A stretch of DNA of 64,000 bases from Seribacter sp963934295 (lineage in GTDB: Bacteria; Verrucomicrobiota; Verrucomicrobiia; Opitutales; Seribacteraceae): NCBI GenBank assembly GCA_963934295.1, contig CAWVXY010000005.1, forward strand, positions 52,961-116,960. The letters run 5' to 3'. The notes under the pieces are model-generated. The model was not told where the DNA came from. It saw nothing but the letters and a program-made list of their open reading frames with translations, and searched no databases. Shown piece after piece: positions 52,814 through 60,258 of the stretch. Both the position numbers and the translations under genes were made by a program. Numbering within the stretch: position 1 is the first letter of the stretch; every line of letters begins with the position of its first letter.

Positions 52814-53089
52814 TCAATTTTGTTGGAGGCGATCCTTTTGCTTTCTACGTTCTGCCTCCTTTTCCAATTCATCCATCAGAGTATTTTTTTCTTCTTCCAT
52901 CTTTTTATTTTCTTCCCGTAACTTCTGCTTTGGCTTGATATAAAAATCATTAAGAAATCCACACAAACTCAGACTCGAGCCTAATATGCATGTTAACATT
53001 GTTAGAATAAGCCATACATCCGAATAAAACTGAACCGCCAGTACATTAATCGCTATGAATAGGTAAAAGATCGTATTTAAAATATGCAT
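52814..53089 (-). CDS. Small membrane protein with a coiled-coil tail
   Basis: Not recognised. 91 residues. Two closely spaced membrane helices (LNTIFYLFIAINVLAVQF and LILTMLTCILGSSLSLCGFL) precede a long charged helix rich in Glu and Lys (KQKLREENKKMEEEKNTLM), predicted coiled coil. It is immediately upstream of the peptide transporter gene (6-base gap), so likely cotranscribed; it could be an accessory of the transporter, but no evidence beyond position exists. Confidence 0.65.
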   Translation of the reverse strand: MHILNTIFYLFIAINVLAVQFYSDVWLILTMLTCILGSSLSLCGFLNDFYIKPKQKLREENKKMEEEKNTLMDELEKEAERRKQKDRLQQN

Positions 53090-53218
53090 ACTTTCGGGTG
53101 TAATGAAAAAAACGGTCTCATAATGCTCTTAGTGCCATCTTTTATAATTTATCCAACTAAGTCCAACTCATTGAGATAAATTCTTGCCAAAACTACTACT
53201 TTTTCGTCAAATCCTCCC

Positions 53219-53989
53219 ATGCGTTTAATTACATCCCTTTTATTTTTGTGTTTTCTATTTTTTCAATCATGCGAAATGTTAGAAAACAATACAGAAGATG
53301 CTGAAAACAATCAAAGTAGCGAGGTTAAACCTGAGAAACCTCAAGAATTAACAGAAGTAAAACCCATTGATTCCCCCAAAGTAAAACCGACTCCCCCCAA
53401 ACCAGTGGAAGTCGAGAAAAAGCCCCCCCCTCCCCCCAAAAAACCAACCCCTACAAAGCCGGAAAAAGCTGCGTTCACCCCGGAGTTACTGAATGCCGTA
53501 AAAAATTGGAACGCAATTCCAAGATCCGTTTTTCCCTTACGGGCCGTTACTATTAATAAAGATGTAAAATTTAATATTTATTCAAAAACAGGACAACCTA
53601 TTGGTTCATCCATGCTTCCCGCTGGAAGAGAAGTAGTTGCCATTGGTCATAAAGGAAATTTGCTCGCCATATCCCCTTCAAATAAGGGCACGATGCGAGG
53701 ATCGATCGCAATGGATGATACCGACTTTAAGGATGGGGTTGCTTATTTATTCGAACTTAGAAAAATGCAAAGAATAGCCTATGCGAAAAGAAAAGCTGAG
53801 GGATCAGAAAATATTGCGATGAAAACAAAATCGCCTACCCCAAGTAAAACGAATACTGCTCCTAAAAAGAAAACTTCAACCCCTCTTTTTGAAGATCTTC
53901 CTTCCCCCGGAGACTACGGACATGGAAAATTTTGTATCTGTTCGGATTGCCGGACGAAAAGACTCGCACAAACTGGCTCAATTAAATAG
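53219..53989 (+). CDS. Lys/Pro-rich lipoprotein of unknown function
   Basis: 256 residues. Lipoprotein signal LLFLCFLFFQSCEML with the lipid-modified Cys at about 18. Residues 30-85 are a Lys/Pro/Glu linker with repeated VKP, PPKP and PPPPPKK units, likely spanning periplasm or wall. A folded part (about 95-185) follows. The end is basic and closes with HGKFCICSDCRTK, a CxCxxC cluster that may bind metal. It is 9 bases upstream of the polylysine-headed gene, so probably the same transcript. A perfect TATAAT at 53143-53148 lies 70 bases upstream, but no good -35 accompanies it. Confidence 0.7.
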   Translation: MRLITSLLFLCFLFFQSCEMLENNTEDAENNQSSEVKPEKPQELTEVKPIDSPKVKPTPPKPVEVEKKPPPPPKKPTPTKPEKAAFTPELLNAVKNWNAIPRSVFPLRAVTINKDVKFNIYSKTGQPIGSSMLPAGREVVAIGHKGNLLAISPSNKGTMRGSIAMDDTDFKDGVAYLFELRKMQRIAYAKRKAEGSENIAMKTKSPTPSKTNTAPKKKTSTPLFEDLPSPGDYGHGKFCICSDCRTKRLAQTGSIK

Positions 53990-53998
53990 GCAATAATC

Positions 53999-54586
53999 AT
54001 GGCAATTGGATCAAAAAAGAAAAAAAAGAAAAAAGAAATAGATATTGGAGATTTTGTTCGCGAAACTGTCTCATCTAAAGGTAAGAAGCGATGTGGTGAA
54101 GTTTTAATGATTCTCCAGGATAACCCAGGGGATCCAACACTTGAATGCGTGGAGGTTCATCCGGATGAACTTACTCCGTTGGTCAAAGGTTCCGATGGAA
54201 TGAAAACTTTTAAAACAAAAAGATCAAAACTTAAACACTACACACCCCGAAAACAGCTTTTCTCCAAAAAAGTTTTCGAAAAAGGGGATGTAATTAGACA
54301 TAAAAGAGGTGCAACTATTCGTTATGGTCGAATTGTCTGTTTTGTGCATCCGGATGGATTATATTCATCTTCTCATGAAGAAGGATACAATGGCAAAGAC
54401 TTACTTGAATGCGTTGAGATCGAAAAAAAACCCGGACTTCTTCAAATTATTGGACCGGATGGAGAACCGAAGAGATTTGAGGCACAGGGTAAGGATTGTA
54501 AAATCATGAAAGTCATCACCGTTGATTCAAAGGGCGAAGAGACTACCATGCATAAATTAGATATCCCCGACGAAGAAGAATTCTAA
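53999..54586 (+). CDS. Lys-headed protein with a two-fold internal repeat
   Basis: 195 residues, no signal peptide, not recognised. It begins with a polylysine stretch (seven consecutive Lys after GS). Two similar halves follow: DIGDFVRETVSSKGKKRCGEV with LECVEVHP and GMKTFKTKRSKLKHY, then EKGDVIRHKRGATIRYGRIV with LLECVEIEKKPG and EPKRFEAQGKDCKIM. Each half looks like a small beta-barrel beginning with a G-D-x-[VI]-R strand turn, comparable to KOW/SH3-like modules. A nucleic-acid-binding role is a reasonable guess given the charge and barrel pattern; it is inference only. It lies directly after the lipoprotein gene. Confidence 0.6.
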   Translation: MAIGSKKKKKKKEIDIGDFVRETVSSKGKKRCGEVLMILQDNPGDPTLECVEVHPDELTPLVKGSDGMKTFKTKRSKLKHYTPRKQLFSKKVFEKGDVIRHKRGATIRYGRIVCFVHPDGLYSSSHEEGYNGKDLLECVEIEKKPGLLQIIGPDGEPKRFEAQGKDCKIMKVITVDSKGEETTMHKLDIPDEEEF

Positions 54587-54590
54587 AAGT

Positions 54591-54830
54591 TCATTTCGTT
54601 TTAAAATATTCGTCAATTTCGAATTTTCGAATTCTCACCGTTTTACTGTTTTTTGATTTATAAGCAGGGAGTAATAATCGGTCCCGAACTCCTTCTTTTG
54701 TCTCAAAAGAAAAAGCAACTTCATCCCTGCTCCAACGTGCAAAACACCATTTTGCATGATATCCTTGCAATATATAAGAAACAGCTTCCGCCCGATTAAG
54801 GTAAAATTCTCCTTTAATTTTTACTACCAT
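54591..54830 (-). CDS. Small protein of unknown function
   Basis: Not recognised. 79 residues, ATG start. Basic-aromatic composition (HAKWCFARWSRDE, RKFEIDEYFKTK) and a likely alpha/beta fold; no signal peptide. The gene is convergent with the polylysine-headed protein gene, four bases apart, and lies just downstream of a strong terminator that ends the HTH gene, so it needs its own promoter. Confidence 0.5.
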   Translation of the reverse strand: MVVKIKGEFYLNRAEAVSYILQGYHAKWCFARWSRDEVAFSFETKEGVRDRLLLPAYKSKNSKTVRIRKFEIDEYFKTK

Positions 54831-54856
54831 TCAAATAGTTCCTTATTTCAAACCAC

Positions 54857-54884
54857 AAAAAAACCACAACCCGAAAGTTGTGGT
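54857..54884 (-). terminator. Rho-independent terminator of the HTH gene
   Basis: On the minus strand, an 8-bp perfect stem (ACCACAAC with GTTGTGGT, 54863-54884) encloses a 6-base loop and is followed by a run of seven T. It begins 20 bases past the stop of the HTH gene at 54905. This is the clearest intrinsic terminator in the window. Confidence 0.8.
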
Positions 54885-54904
54885 CTAAAGTTTAAAAACA
54901 AGTG

Positions 54905-55306
54905 TTAAGAATCGTAATCACCTTTCTTAATTTTTTGACAAGTGGCGGGAGAAACACCGACTTCGGAAGAAGCAACCTGCAAGGTTGCACCCTGTCCAAG
55001 TAATTCTTTAACTTTCTGGACAATCTCCGGGGTAATCCTTGAACGCTTACCCTTTATTCCAAATCTTTCATAAAAACTTGCTTTGGCAATGGGCGGCAAT
55101 CCATTGATATAACATTCCAAATAGTCCACAACCCCTCGAAAAACTTTTCGACCATCTTCCCTTTTATGACGGGCGTGATCGTTCTTGATCATATCATAAA
55201 ATTTACTCAAATCTTCTTTTGCAGATTGTTTAAATGTTATTTTTTTTTCAATTTTACGCTTTAAAGCCTCTAATTCTTTAATGCTGGCATTCTCGTCAAT
55301 ATTCAT
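54905..55306 (-). CDS. Small protein with a C-terminal HTH (Hin/resolvase-like) domain
   Basis: 133 residues. N-terminal helical, charged region (KELEALKRKIEKKITFKQ). The last ~45 residues read ITPEIVQKVKELLGQGATLQV followed by SSEVGVSPATCQKIKKGDY, a trihelical DNA-binding pattern like the C-terminal HTH of resolvases/invertases or of MarR-free small regulators. No catalytic recombinase domain is present, so it is probably a transcriptional regulator. It is 69 bases from the YifB start on the same strand and ends at a strong intrinsic terminator. Confidence 0.62.
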   Translation of the reverse strand: MNIDENASIKELEALKRKIEKKITFKQSAKEDLSKFYDMIKNDHARHKREDGRKVFRGVVDYLECYINGLPPIAKASFYERFGIKGKRSRITPEIVQKVKELLGQGATLQVASSEVGVSPATCQKIKKGDYDS

Positions 55307-55375
55307 AGTAGTAAAGGGTGTAATATATATTTTTATTACTTTAAAGCTAATTTTTTTATATATGTAAAGACATTT

Positions 55376-56914
55376 TTAAAGAATAAGAGAACGATCTAAA
55401 CTTCGATACTGAATAGCTTCCAACAAATGTTTCATTTGAATATTTTCTGAGTTATCAAGATCCGCTATTGTTCGGGATACTTTGAGTATCTTATCATATG
55501 CTCTGGCAGATAAAGAAAGTTCATTCATCGCATGTTTTAAAGTGGATGCTTCCTTCGTTCCAATCTTACATAATTCAGGAAGCATTTTATGCGTAAGATT
55601 TGCATTGCACGAAATTTTTGTATCTTGAAACCTATTAGACTGAATTACTCTACAATGTTCAATTCTTTCTCTCATCTTACTGGACGATTCCCCTTCAACT
55701 TCATTTTGTAAATCGTCCACGCTCACCGCTGGTGCCTCCACATGAATATCAATTCGATCCAGCAATGGGCCACTCACCCGGGAACGATAGCGTTGAATTT
55801 GTGGCATAGAACATCGACAATCATTAGTTGCATCTCCCAGATAGCCACAGGGACAGGGATTCATAGCAGCAACCAGCATGAAACGACTGGGTAAAGTGAT
55901 TTTACCTGCACTGCGGGAAATAGTTACCTCGCCATCCTCCAGAGGCTGCCTCATTACCTCCAGAGCCGATCTCTTGAATTCGGGAAGTTCATCCAGAAAG
56001 AGAATTCCGTTATGGGCCAATGAAATCTCTCCCGGACCAGGAATGCTTCCCCCTCCCAATAAACCGACATCACTAATCGTATGATGGGGAGAACGAACGG
56101 GTCGACGAAAAAACTTTTTTTCACTTAATACAGAATTTCCCGCAGCTGAATGAATATTTAAGATTTCCAAAAACTCTTCGGTGCTGGGTTCGGGTAAAAT
56201 AGATGGAATCCTTTTGGCAATCATAGATTTACCTGAGCCTGGCGGTCCCAGCATCAATAAATTATGGCCCCCCGCCACAGCCACTTCGACTGCCCGACGA
56301 ACATTGGCCTGCCCCTTAACCTCCGAAAAATCAACTCCCTCTGAATGCTTTGCTTGAGTTGGTAAACTGGTTATCTTTCGCTCAAGAGGTTTTTTAGAAT
56401 CAGGGTTGTTTAAAAATGCCATTGCTTCTGCCAAGGAACCTATGGAAAAAACATCAATTCCCTCCAGTAAACTTGCCTCGACAGCAGATGAGGGAGGAAG
56501 GAGAACTCCCTTTCTCCCCTCTTTTTTTGCAAGCATGGCCATGGATAATCCCCCCTTTATCGAACGAGTCTTCCCGGATAAAGCCAATTCCCCAGCAATG
56601 AGAAAATCCTGAAGTGAATCTTCTGGTAAATGCCCCATAACGGACAAAAGACAAAGGGCAATGGGCAAATCAAATGCAGCACCCTCCTTTCTCAAATCAC
56701 CCGGAGCTAGATTTATAGTAACCCTCGACCGCGGACGACTAAAGCCCGAGTTTGCCAAGCTTGAAAGGATTCGATCCAGAGACTCTTTAACTGCGGCATC
56801 AGGCAAACCAACTAGAACACAACGAGGCTCTCCTTTTTCACCCCCATTTGCTTCGACAGTTACGGGAACCGCAATTACTCCCTGAAGGGTAGCAGCATGT
56901 GTAATCGCTAGCAT
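55376..56914 (-). CDS. YifB-family Mg-chelatase-like AAA ATPase (ComM-like)
   Basis: 512 residues. N-terminal ChlI-like domain (PRCVLVGLPDAAVKESLDRI near 33, RVTINLAPGDLRKEGAAFDL near 66), a Mg-chelatase AAA core with Walker A LGPPGSGKSMIAKRI near 215 and Walker B GILFLDELPEF near 300, and a C-terminal domain with the arginine finger region. YifB/ComM hexamers promote branch migration in natural transformation in other bacteria. ATG start. It follows the isochorismatase gene by 25 bases on the same strand. Confidence 0.9.
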   Translation of the reverse strand: MLAITHAATLQGVIAVPVTVEANGGEKGEPRCVLVGLPDAAVKESLDRILSSLANSGFSRPRSRVTINLAPGDLRKEGAAFDLPIALCLLSVMGHLPEDSLQDFLIAGELALSGKTRSIKGGLSMAMLAKKEGRKGVLLPPSSAVEASLLEGIDVFSIGSLAEAMAFLNNPDSKKPLERKITSLPTQAKHSEGVDFSEVKGQANVRRAVEVAVAGGHNLLMLGPPGSGKSMIAKRIPSILPEPSTEEFLEILNIHSAAGNSVLSEKKFFRRPVRSPHHTISDVGLLGGGSIPGPGEISLAHNGILFLDELPEFKRSALEVMRQPLEDGEVTISRSAGKITLPSRFMLVAAMNPCPCGYLGDATNDCRCSMPQIQRYRSRVSGPLLDRIDIHVEAPAVSVDDLQNEVEGESSSKMRERIEHCRVIQSNRFQDTKISCNANLTHKMLPELCKIGTKEASTLKHAMNELSLSARAYDKILKVSRTIADLDNSENIQMKHLLEAIQYRSLDRSLIL

Positions 56915-56939
56915 AAAATCAAAAATTCAAAGCCACCGA

Positions 56940-57524
56940 TTAACTGCTTACTCGATCACGAACTAATTTACTAATTAGTCTAAATTCTGGATGTTCAGCA
57001 GTTCCAAGGTATCCGTATAAAAAACTTTCGAGCGGAATAACATGACATCCAGAAGACTCCAATTTCGTTAGTGCGACTCTCTCGTCATCTGTTCTTCTAG
57101 CTCCAACACAATCGGATAAAATTGTGACTTCATATCCCGCTTTTAATGCATCAATTGCACTTAAATAAATACATATTGATGTCTCAATTCCAGTAAGTAT
57201 TAAATGATTAATATTAAGTTCTTTTAAATGAGTCGTACATTCAACAGAACCAAAAATGGAAAAAGCAGATTTCGAAATCGTCTTGTTGCTATTTAAATGA
57301 GCAGAGATATTTTCTGAAGTCTTACCCAGTTTATTTGGCACCTGCTCTGTTACAATTAATGGTAGTTTTAATATTTTAACTGATTGAACTAGTAGAAGAA
57401 GAGCATCAATCAAATCATCTTTTTTATCAATTCCTGATAATAAACTTTCCTGTGCGTCTATTAATATAATACCAATACCATTGAGCTGGTTTTGTGAATC
57501 TTTGATTCTTTCCTCGATTTTCAT
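56940..57524 (-). CDS. Isochorismatase-family cysteine hydrolase
   Basis: 194 residues. Catalytic Asp in GIILIDAQESLL near 21, Lys near KSAFSIFG (about 88) and the nucleophile in LTGIETSICIYLSAIDAL near 120 (Cys in the SIC of the CVxxTA-type motif), plus ILSDCVGARRTDDER after it. This is the compact nicotinamidase/isochorismatase fold. The substrate is unknown; YcaC-like hydrolases of this size are widespread. It lies upstream of yifB on the same strand. Confidence 0.8.
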   Translation of the reverse strand: MKIEERIKDSQNQLNGIGIILIDAQESLLSGIDKKDDLIDALLLLVQSVKILKLPLIVTEQVPNKLGKTSENISAHLNSNKTISKSAFSIFGSVECTTHLKELNINHLILTGIETSICIYLSAIDALKAGYEVTILSDCVGARRTDDERVALTKLESSGCHVIPLESFLYGYLGTAEHPEFRLISKLVRDRVSS

Positions 57525-57625
57525 TTAAAATTTTCTTTTTTAATGCTTATGTAATTAAATCAAATCCATGAATTGCCTTTTTCACAACAGAAATTTATCA
57601 ATCATCTAACCCGATTATAAATATT

Positions 57626-58126
57626 TTGAACTCTGAACTTAAAACATCAAACCACTTTCCTAGGAGGCATTTTTTATATTTACTTCCCCTTTCAATTCTA
57701 AGTTCATGCCGAAAATCTCGATCTGATCCCACGAAGATAACCATGCGTCCACGAGTCTTCCTTGAAGGATCTGCACCCATTCCTATTTTAGATGAATATG
57801 ACTTCACCAGTCTACGAATCGGATCCGTTGACAATATTTTATCGGACGATCCACTGGATCGAAGATTCGCACTCTGGTTTGGCTTGGACCGTAGAAGTGC
57901 AACAAGCTTACAACAGGAAACCATCAGAAATATTGGAAAACGGATGCATTTAGTAATTGGTGGCCAAATTGTGGGTGTTCATCCCATTGAACAGGCAATT
58001 ACCAATGGTGTTCTCCCCTTTGTACTCTCATCGGTGGCAAATGAACAAAATGCGATGATGCTATACCAGGAGCTTACCTTGTCTCTTATCCACATAAAAG
58101 CTGAACTCCAAGACAATAAAGGCTAG
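57626..58126 (+). CDS. Probable lipoprotein of unknown function
   Basis: 166 residues from the TTG at 57626; a methionine at 57740 would remove the signal and leave about 128 residues. The longer form has a plausible Tat/Sec lipoprotein leader RRHFLYLLPLSILSSC with Cys near 28, so I prefer it. The mature part has an alternating strand/helix pattern (LRIGSVDNIL, QQETIRNIGKRMHLVIGGQIV) with no known catalytic motif. An AGGAGG occurs at 57662-57667, inside the frame, with no usable start after it. It is 9 bases upstream of the M23 peptidase gene, so the two may be functionally linked. Confidence 0.5.
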   Translation: MNSELKTSNHFPRRHFLYLLPLSILSSCRKSRSDPTKITMRPRVFLEGSAPIPILDEYDFTSLRIGSVDNILSDDPLDRRFALWFGLDRRSATSLQQETIRNIGKRMHLVIGGQIVGVHPIEQAITNGVLPFVLSSVANEQNAMMLYQELTLSLIHIKAELQDNKG

Positions 58127-58135
58127 TAAAGTCCT

Positions 58136-59149
58136 ATGAATTTTCTTTTGGGAAGTCTTTTCGGAATCTTTTTTTTCATTCTTTTCAGTCATGGTGCTCA
58201 TTCGCCGAGTTTTAAATTATCATGGCCCACTCCCAACCCCGCTTTCGCACGCGGGTTAGGCTACTCGACATTTTTACAGAAAACGGGCCCGGATAAACAA
58301 GTAACCTCAGGTGCTTATGGTTGTGTTCGTAATAACGGATACAAGTTTCATGAGGGCTTAGATTTGTATCCAGTTAATAGAGATAGAGGAGGAAAGCCAA
58401 AAGACTCGATTTATGCAGCCATGGATGGAGTAGTTAGTTACATAAACCCAACGGCATCCTACAGTGCTTATGGAAAATATATTGTTTTAGAACATCCAAA
58501 GTTAAACCCACCCCTTTATTCTCTCTATGCCCACCTGGATTCAATCACCCCAAATTTAAAAAAGGGTAGTCCTGTCGTTATAGCTCAAGCCATTGGTAAA
58601 ATGGGAAACTCATCTTCAGGATATCGTATTCCACTCGAAAGATCTCACCTACACTTTGAAATTGGCCTCCGGTTGACGGATAAATTTCAGAATTGGTACA
58701 ACAAAAAATCTTTCAGTTCCAAAAATCGACACGAAAATTTCAGTGGGTTTAATTTAGTAGGACTTGATCCCTTGGCGTTTTATTCGAAATACAAAAATAA
58801 ATCACTTTCGAATCCTATTGATTTTATAAAATCCTTACCAACCACAGTAATGGTTCAGGTAAAAACAAAAAATACTCCAGATTTTATCAAACGGTACCCC
58901 ACCCTGACGACTCCAAAGAAAAACTCCATGACCAATGGATGGATCATTACATTTGGACCTTATGGAATACCCCTTCAAATAAAACCGGTTGAAGGGATGA
59001 TTTCATCCAAAGAGAAACAAATTAAAATCCTTCAATTTAATTCCAATACTCAAAAAAAGCCCTGTCGTAGGCTGACGATTCAGAAGGGAACTCAATTCTT
59101 TCCGACCGAACAATTGCAAACATATTTGGAATTAATATTTGGACTGTAA
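58136..59149 (+). CDS. Exported M23 (LytM-type) metallopeptidase
   Basis: 337 residues. N-terminal signal sequence (GSLFGIFFFILFSHG). The lysostaphin-type domain shows HxxxD as YKFHEGLDLYPV near 70, AMDGVVS near 102, LYSLYAHLDSI, and the HxH in SHLHFEIGL near 180. Zn-dependent endopeptidase cutting peptidoglycan cross-links, or a degenerate activator of amidases; ligands look complete. A C-terminal region of about 120 residues after it is unknown. It partly overlaps the following glycosyltransferase-like gene. Confidence 0.85.
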   Translation: MNFLLGSLFGIFFFILFSHGAHSPSFKLSWPTPNPAFARGLGYSTFLQKTGPDKQVTSGAYGCVRNNGYKFHEGLDLYPVNRDRGGKPKDSIYAAMDGVVSYINPTASYSAYGKYIVLEHPKLNPPLYSLYAHLDSITPNLKKGSPVVIAQAIGKMGNSSSGYRIPLERSHLHFEIGLRLTDKFQNWYNKKSFSSKNRHENFSGFNLVGLDPLAFYSKYKNKSLSNPIDFIKSLPTTVMVQVKTKNTPDFIKRYPTLTTPKKNSMTNGWIITFGPYGIPLQIKPVEGMISSKEKQIKILQFNSNTQKKPCRRLTIQKGTQFFPTEQLQTYLELIFGL

Positions 59150-60245
59150 TCAAGTTTTGAGAATTGCGTGTTTTATTACTTCGCATGGATTTGGACATGC
59201 CACTCGCTCCATCGCGGTACTGAACAAATTGGCACAAAAAGAAAATGTAAAACTTTCTATTTTCAGCACCTTACACGATTGGTTTTTTAAAGAAAATTTT
59301 ACTGGAATTCCATTCGCTTACCATCATGTTGAAACAGACATTGGCCTTATTCAAAAATCTCCTTTTGTACACGATCTCAACCTGACCATAAATAGGCTCA
59401 CAAATTTTCTCACATTCAAAAAAGAAAAGATCGATCCAATTATCCAAATTTTTGAAAAAGAATTATTCGATTTTATTTTTTGTGACATATCTCCCCTTGG
59501 TCTTCATGTGGGAAATAAGTTAAAAATTCCAACCTGTCTGCTCGAGAATTTTACTTGGGACTGGATTTATGAAAGCTATCTTTCCGAAAATCGAAATTTT
59601 AAAGAACCCATTAAAAGACTCAAAAAAATCTTCGAAAGAACAGATTTGCACATTCAAACAAATCCGATTTGCCAACCGCAAAATCACCTTATTCAAATAA
59701 ATCCAATTTTTCGTCCATGCCAACAAAGTAAGGAGCAGACCACTAGGCAATTGGGGATTAATTTGAATAAACCCATTATATTAATTACAACGGGAGGTAT
59801 CGCACAGAAGTTTTCTTTTCTGGAAAAAATAAAGAAAGACGAAAAACATTTCTATCTGATCATAGGTGATTATCCGCAGATTGAAAAAAGGGGAAACTTT
59901 ATCTTACTCCCACAAAAAAATGAATTTCATTTCCCTGACCTTATTCAACTCTCAGATGGTGTGGTTGGAAAAGTGGGATACGGAACGGTATCCGAAGTTT
60001 GGGGTGCAAGAAAACCTCTTATTGGAATTTTCCGGGATGGCTTTCGAGAATCCCCACCCATGAGAAAATTTGTTAAAAGAAATATTCCAGGATTTGAAAT
60101 TAGTCACTCTTCCTTTCAGCAAGGTGAATGGATTCAAAAAATTGAACAACTTATAAACGAGCCCAAAAACTCTGCGAAAACGATTGAGAACGGAACAGAA
60201 AAAGCATCTTTAATTATTTCCAAGTGGAGTAAAAAAATTCTCTAA
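59139..60245 (+). CDS. GT-B-fold glycosyltransferase-like protein (SHGFGHATR type)
   Basis: 368 residues; start is TTG at 59139 or 59157, the latter not within the M23 gene. The N-terminal strand and loop CFITSHGFGHATRSIAVL is the GHG-x-GH-x-R pattern of a GT-B subgroup also found in the N-terminal domain of L-arabinokinases and near galactokinases; the C-terminal half has ILITTGGIAQK near 210 and GKVGYGTVSEVWGARKPLIGI near 300, the sugar-nucleotide side. Donor and acceptor are unknown. It is convergent with the oxoprolinase gene, 13 bases away. Confidence 0.75.
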   Translation: MDCNQVLRIACFITSHGFGHATRSIAVLNKLAQKENVKLSIFSTLHDWFFKENFTGIPFAYHHVETDIGLIQKSPFVHDLNLTINRLTNFLTFKKEKIDPIIQIFEKELFDFIFCDISPLGLHVGNKLKIPTCLLENFTWDWIYESYLSENRNFKEPIKRLKKIFERTDLHIQTNPICQPQNHLIQINPIFRPCQQSKEQTTRQLGINLNKPIILITTGGIAQKFSFLEKIKKDEKHFYLIIGDYPQIEKRGNFILLPQKNEFHFPDLIQLSDGVVGKVGYGTVSEVWGARKPLIGIFRDGFRESPPMRKFVKRNIPGFEISHSSFQQGEWIQKIEQLINEPKNSAKTIENGTEKASLIISKWSKKIL

Positions 60246-60258
60246 TTACAAATTATAA

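Noticed and set aside
53143..53148. TATAAT as promoter of the lipoprotein gene at 53219
   Set aside because: No acceptable -35 box is found 16-18 bases upstream; kept only as a remark in the gene entry.
57662..57667. AGGAGG as a ribosome-binding site for a shorter protein at 57.7 kb
   Set aside because: It lies inside the frame and no start codon follows at a usable distance in the coding frame; a methionine at 57740 is too far away.
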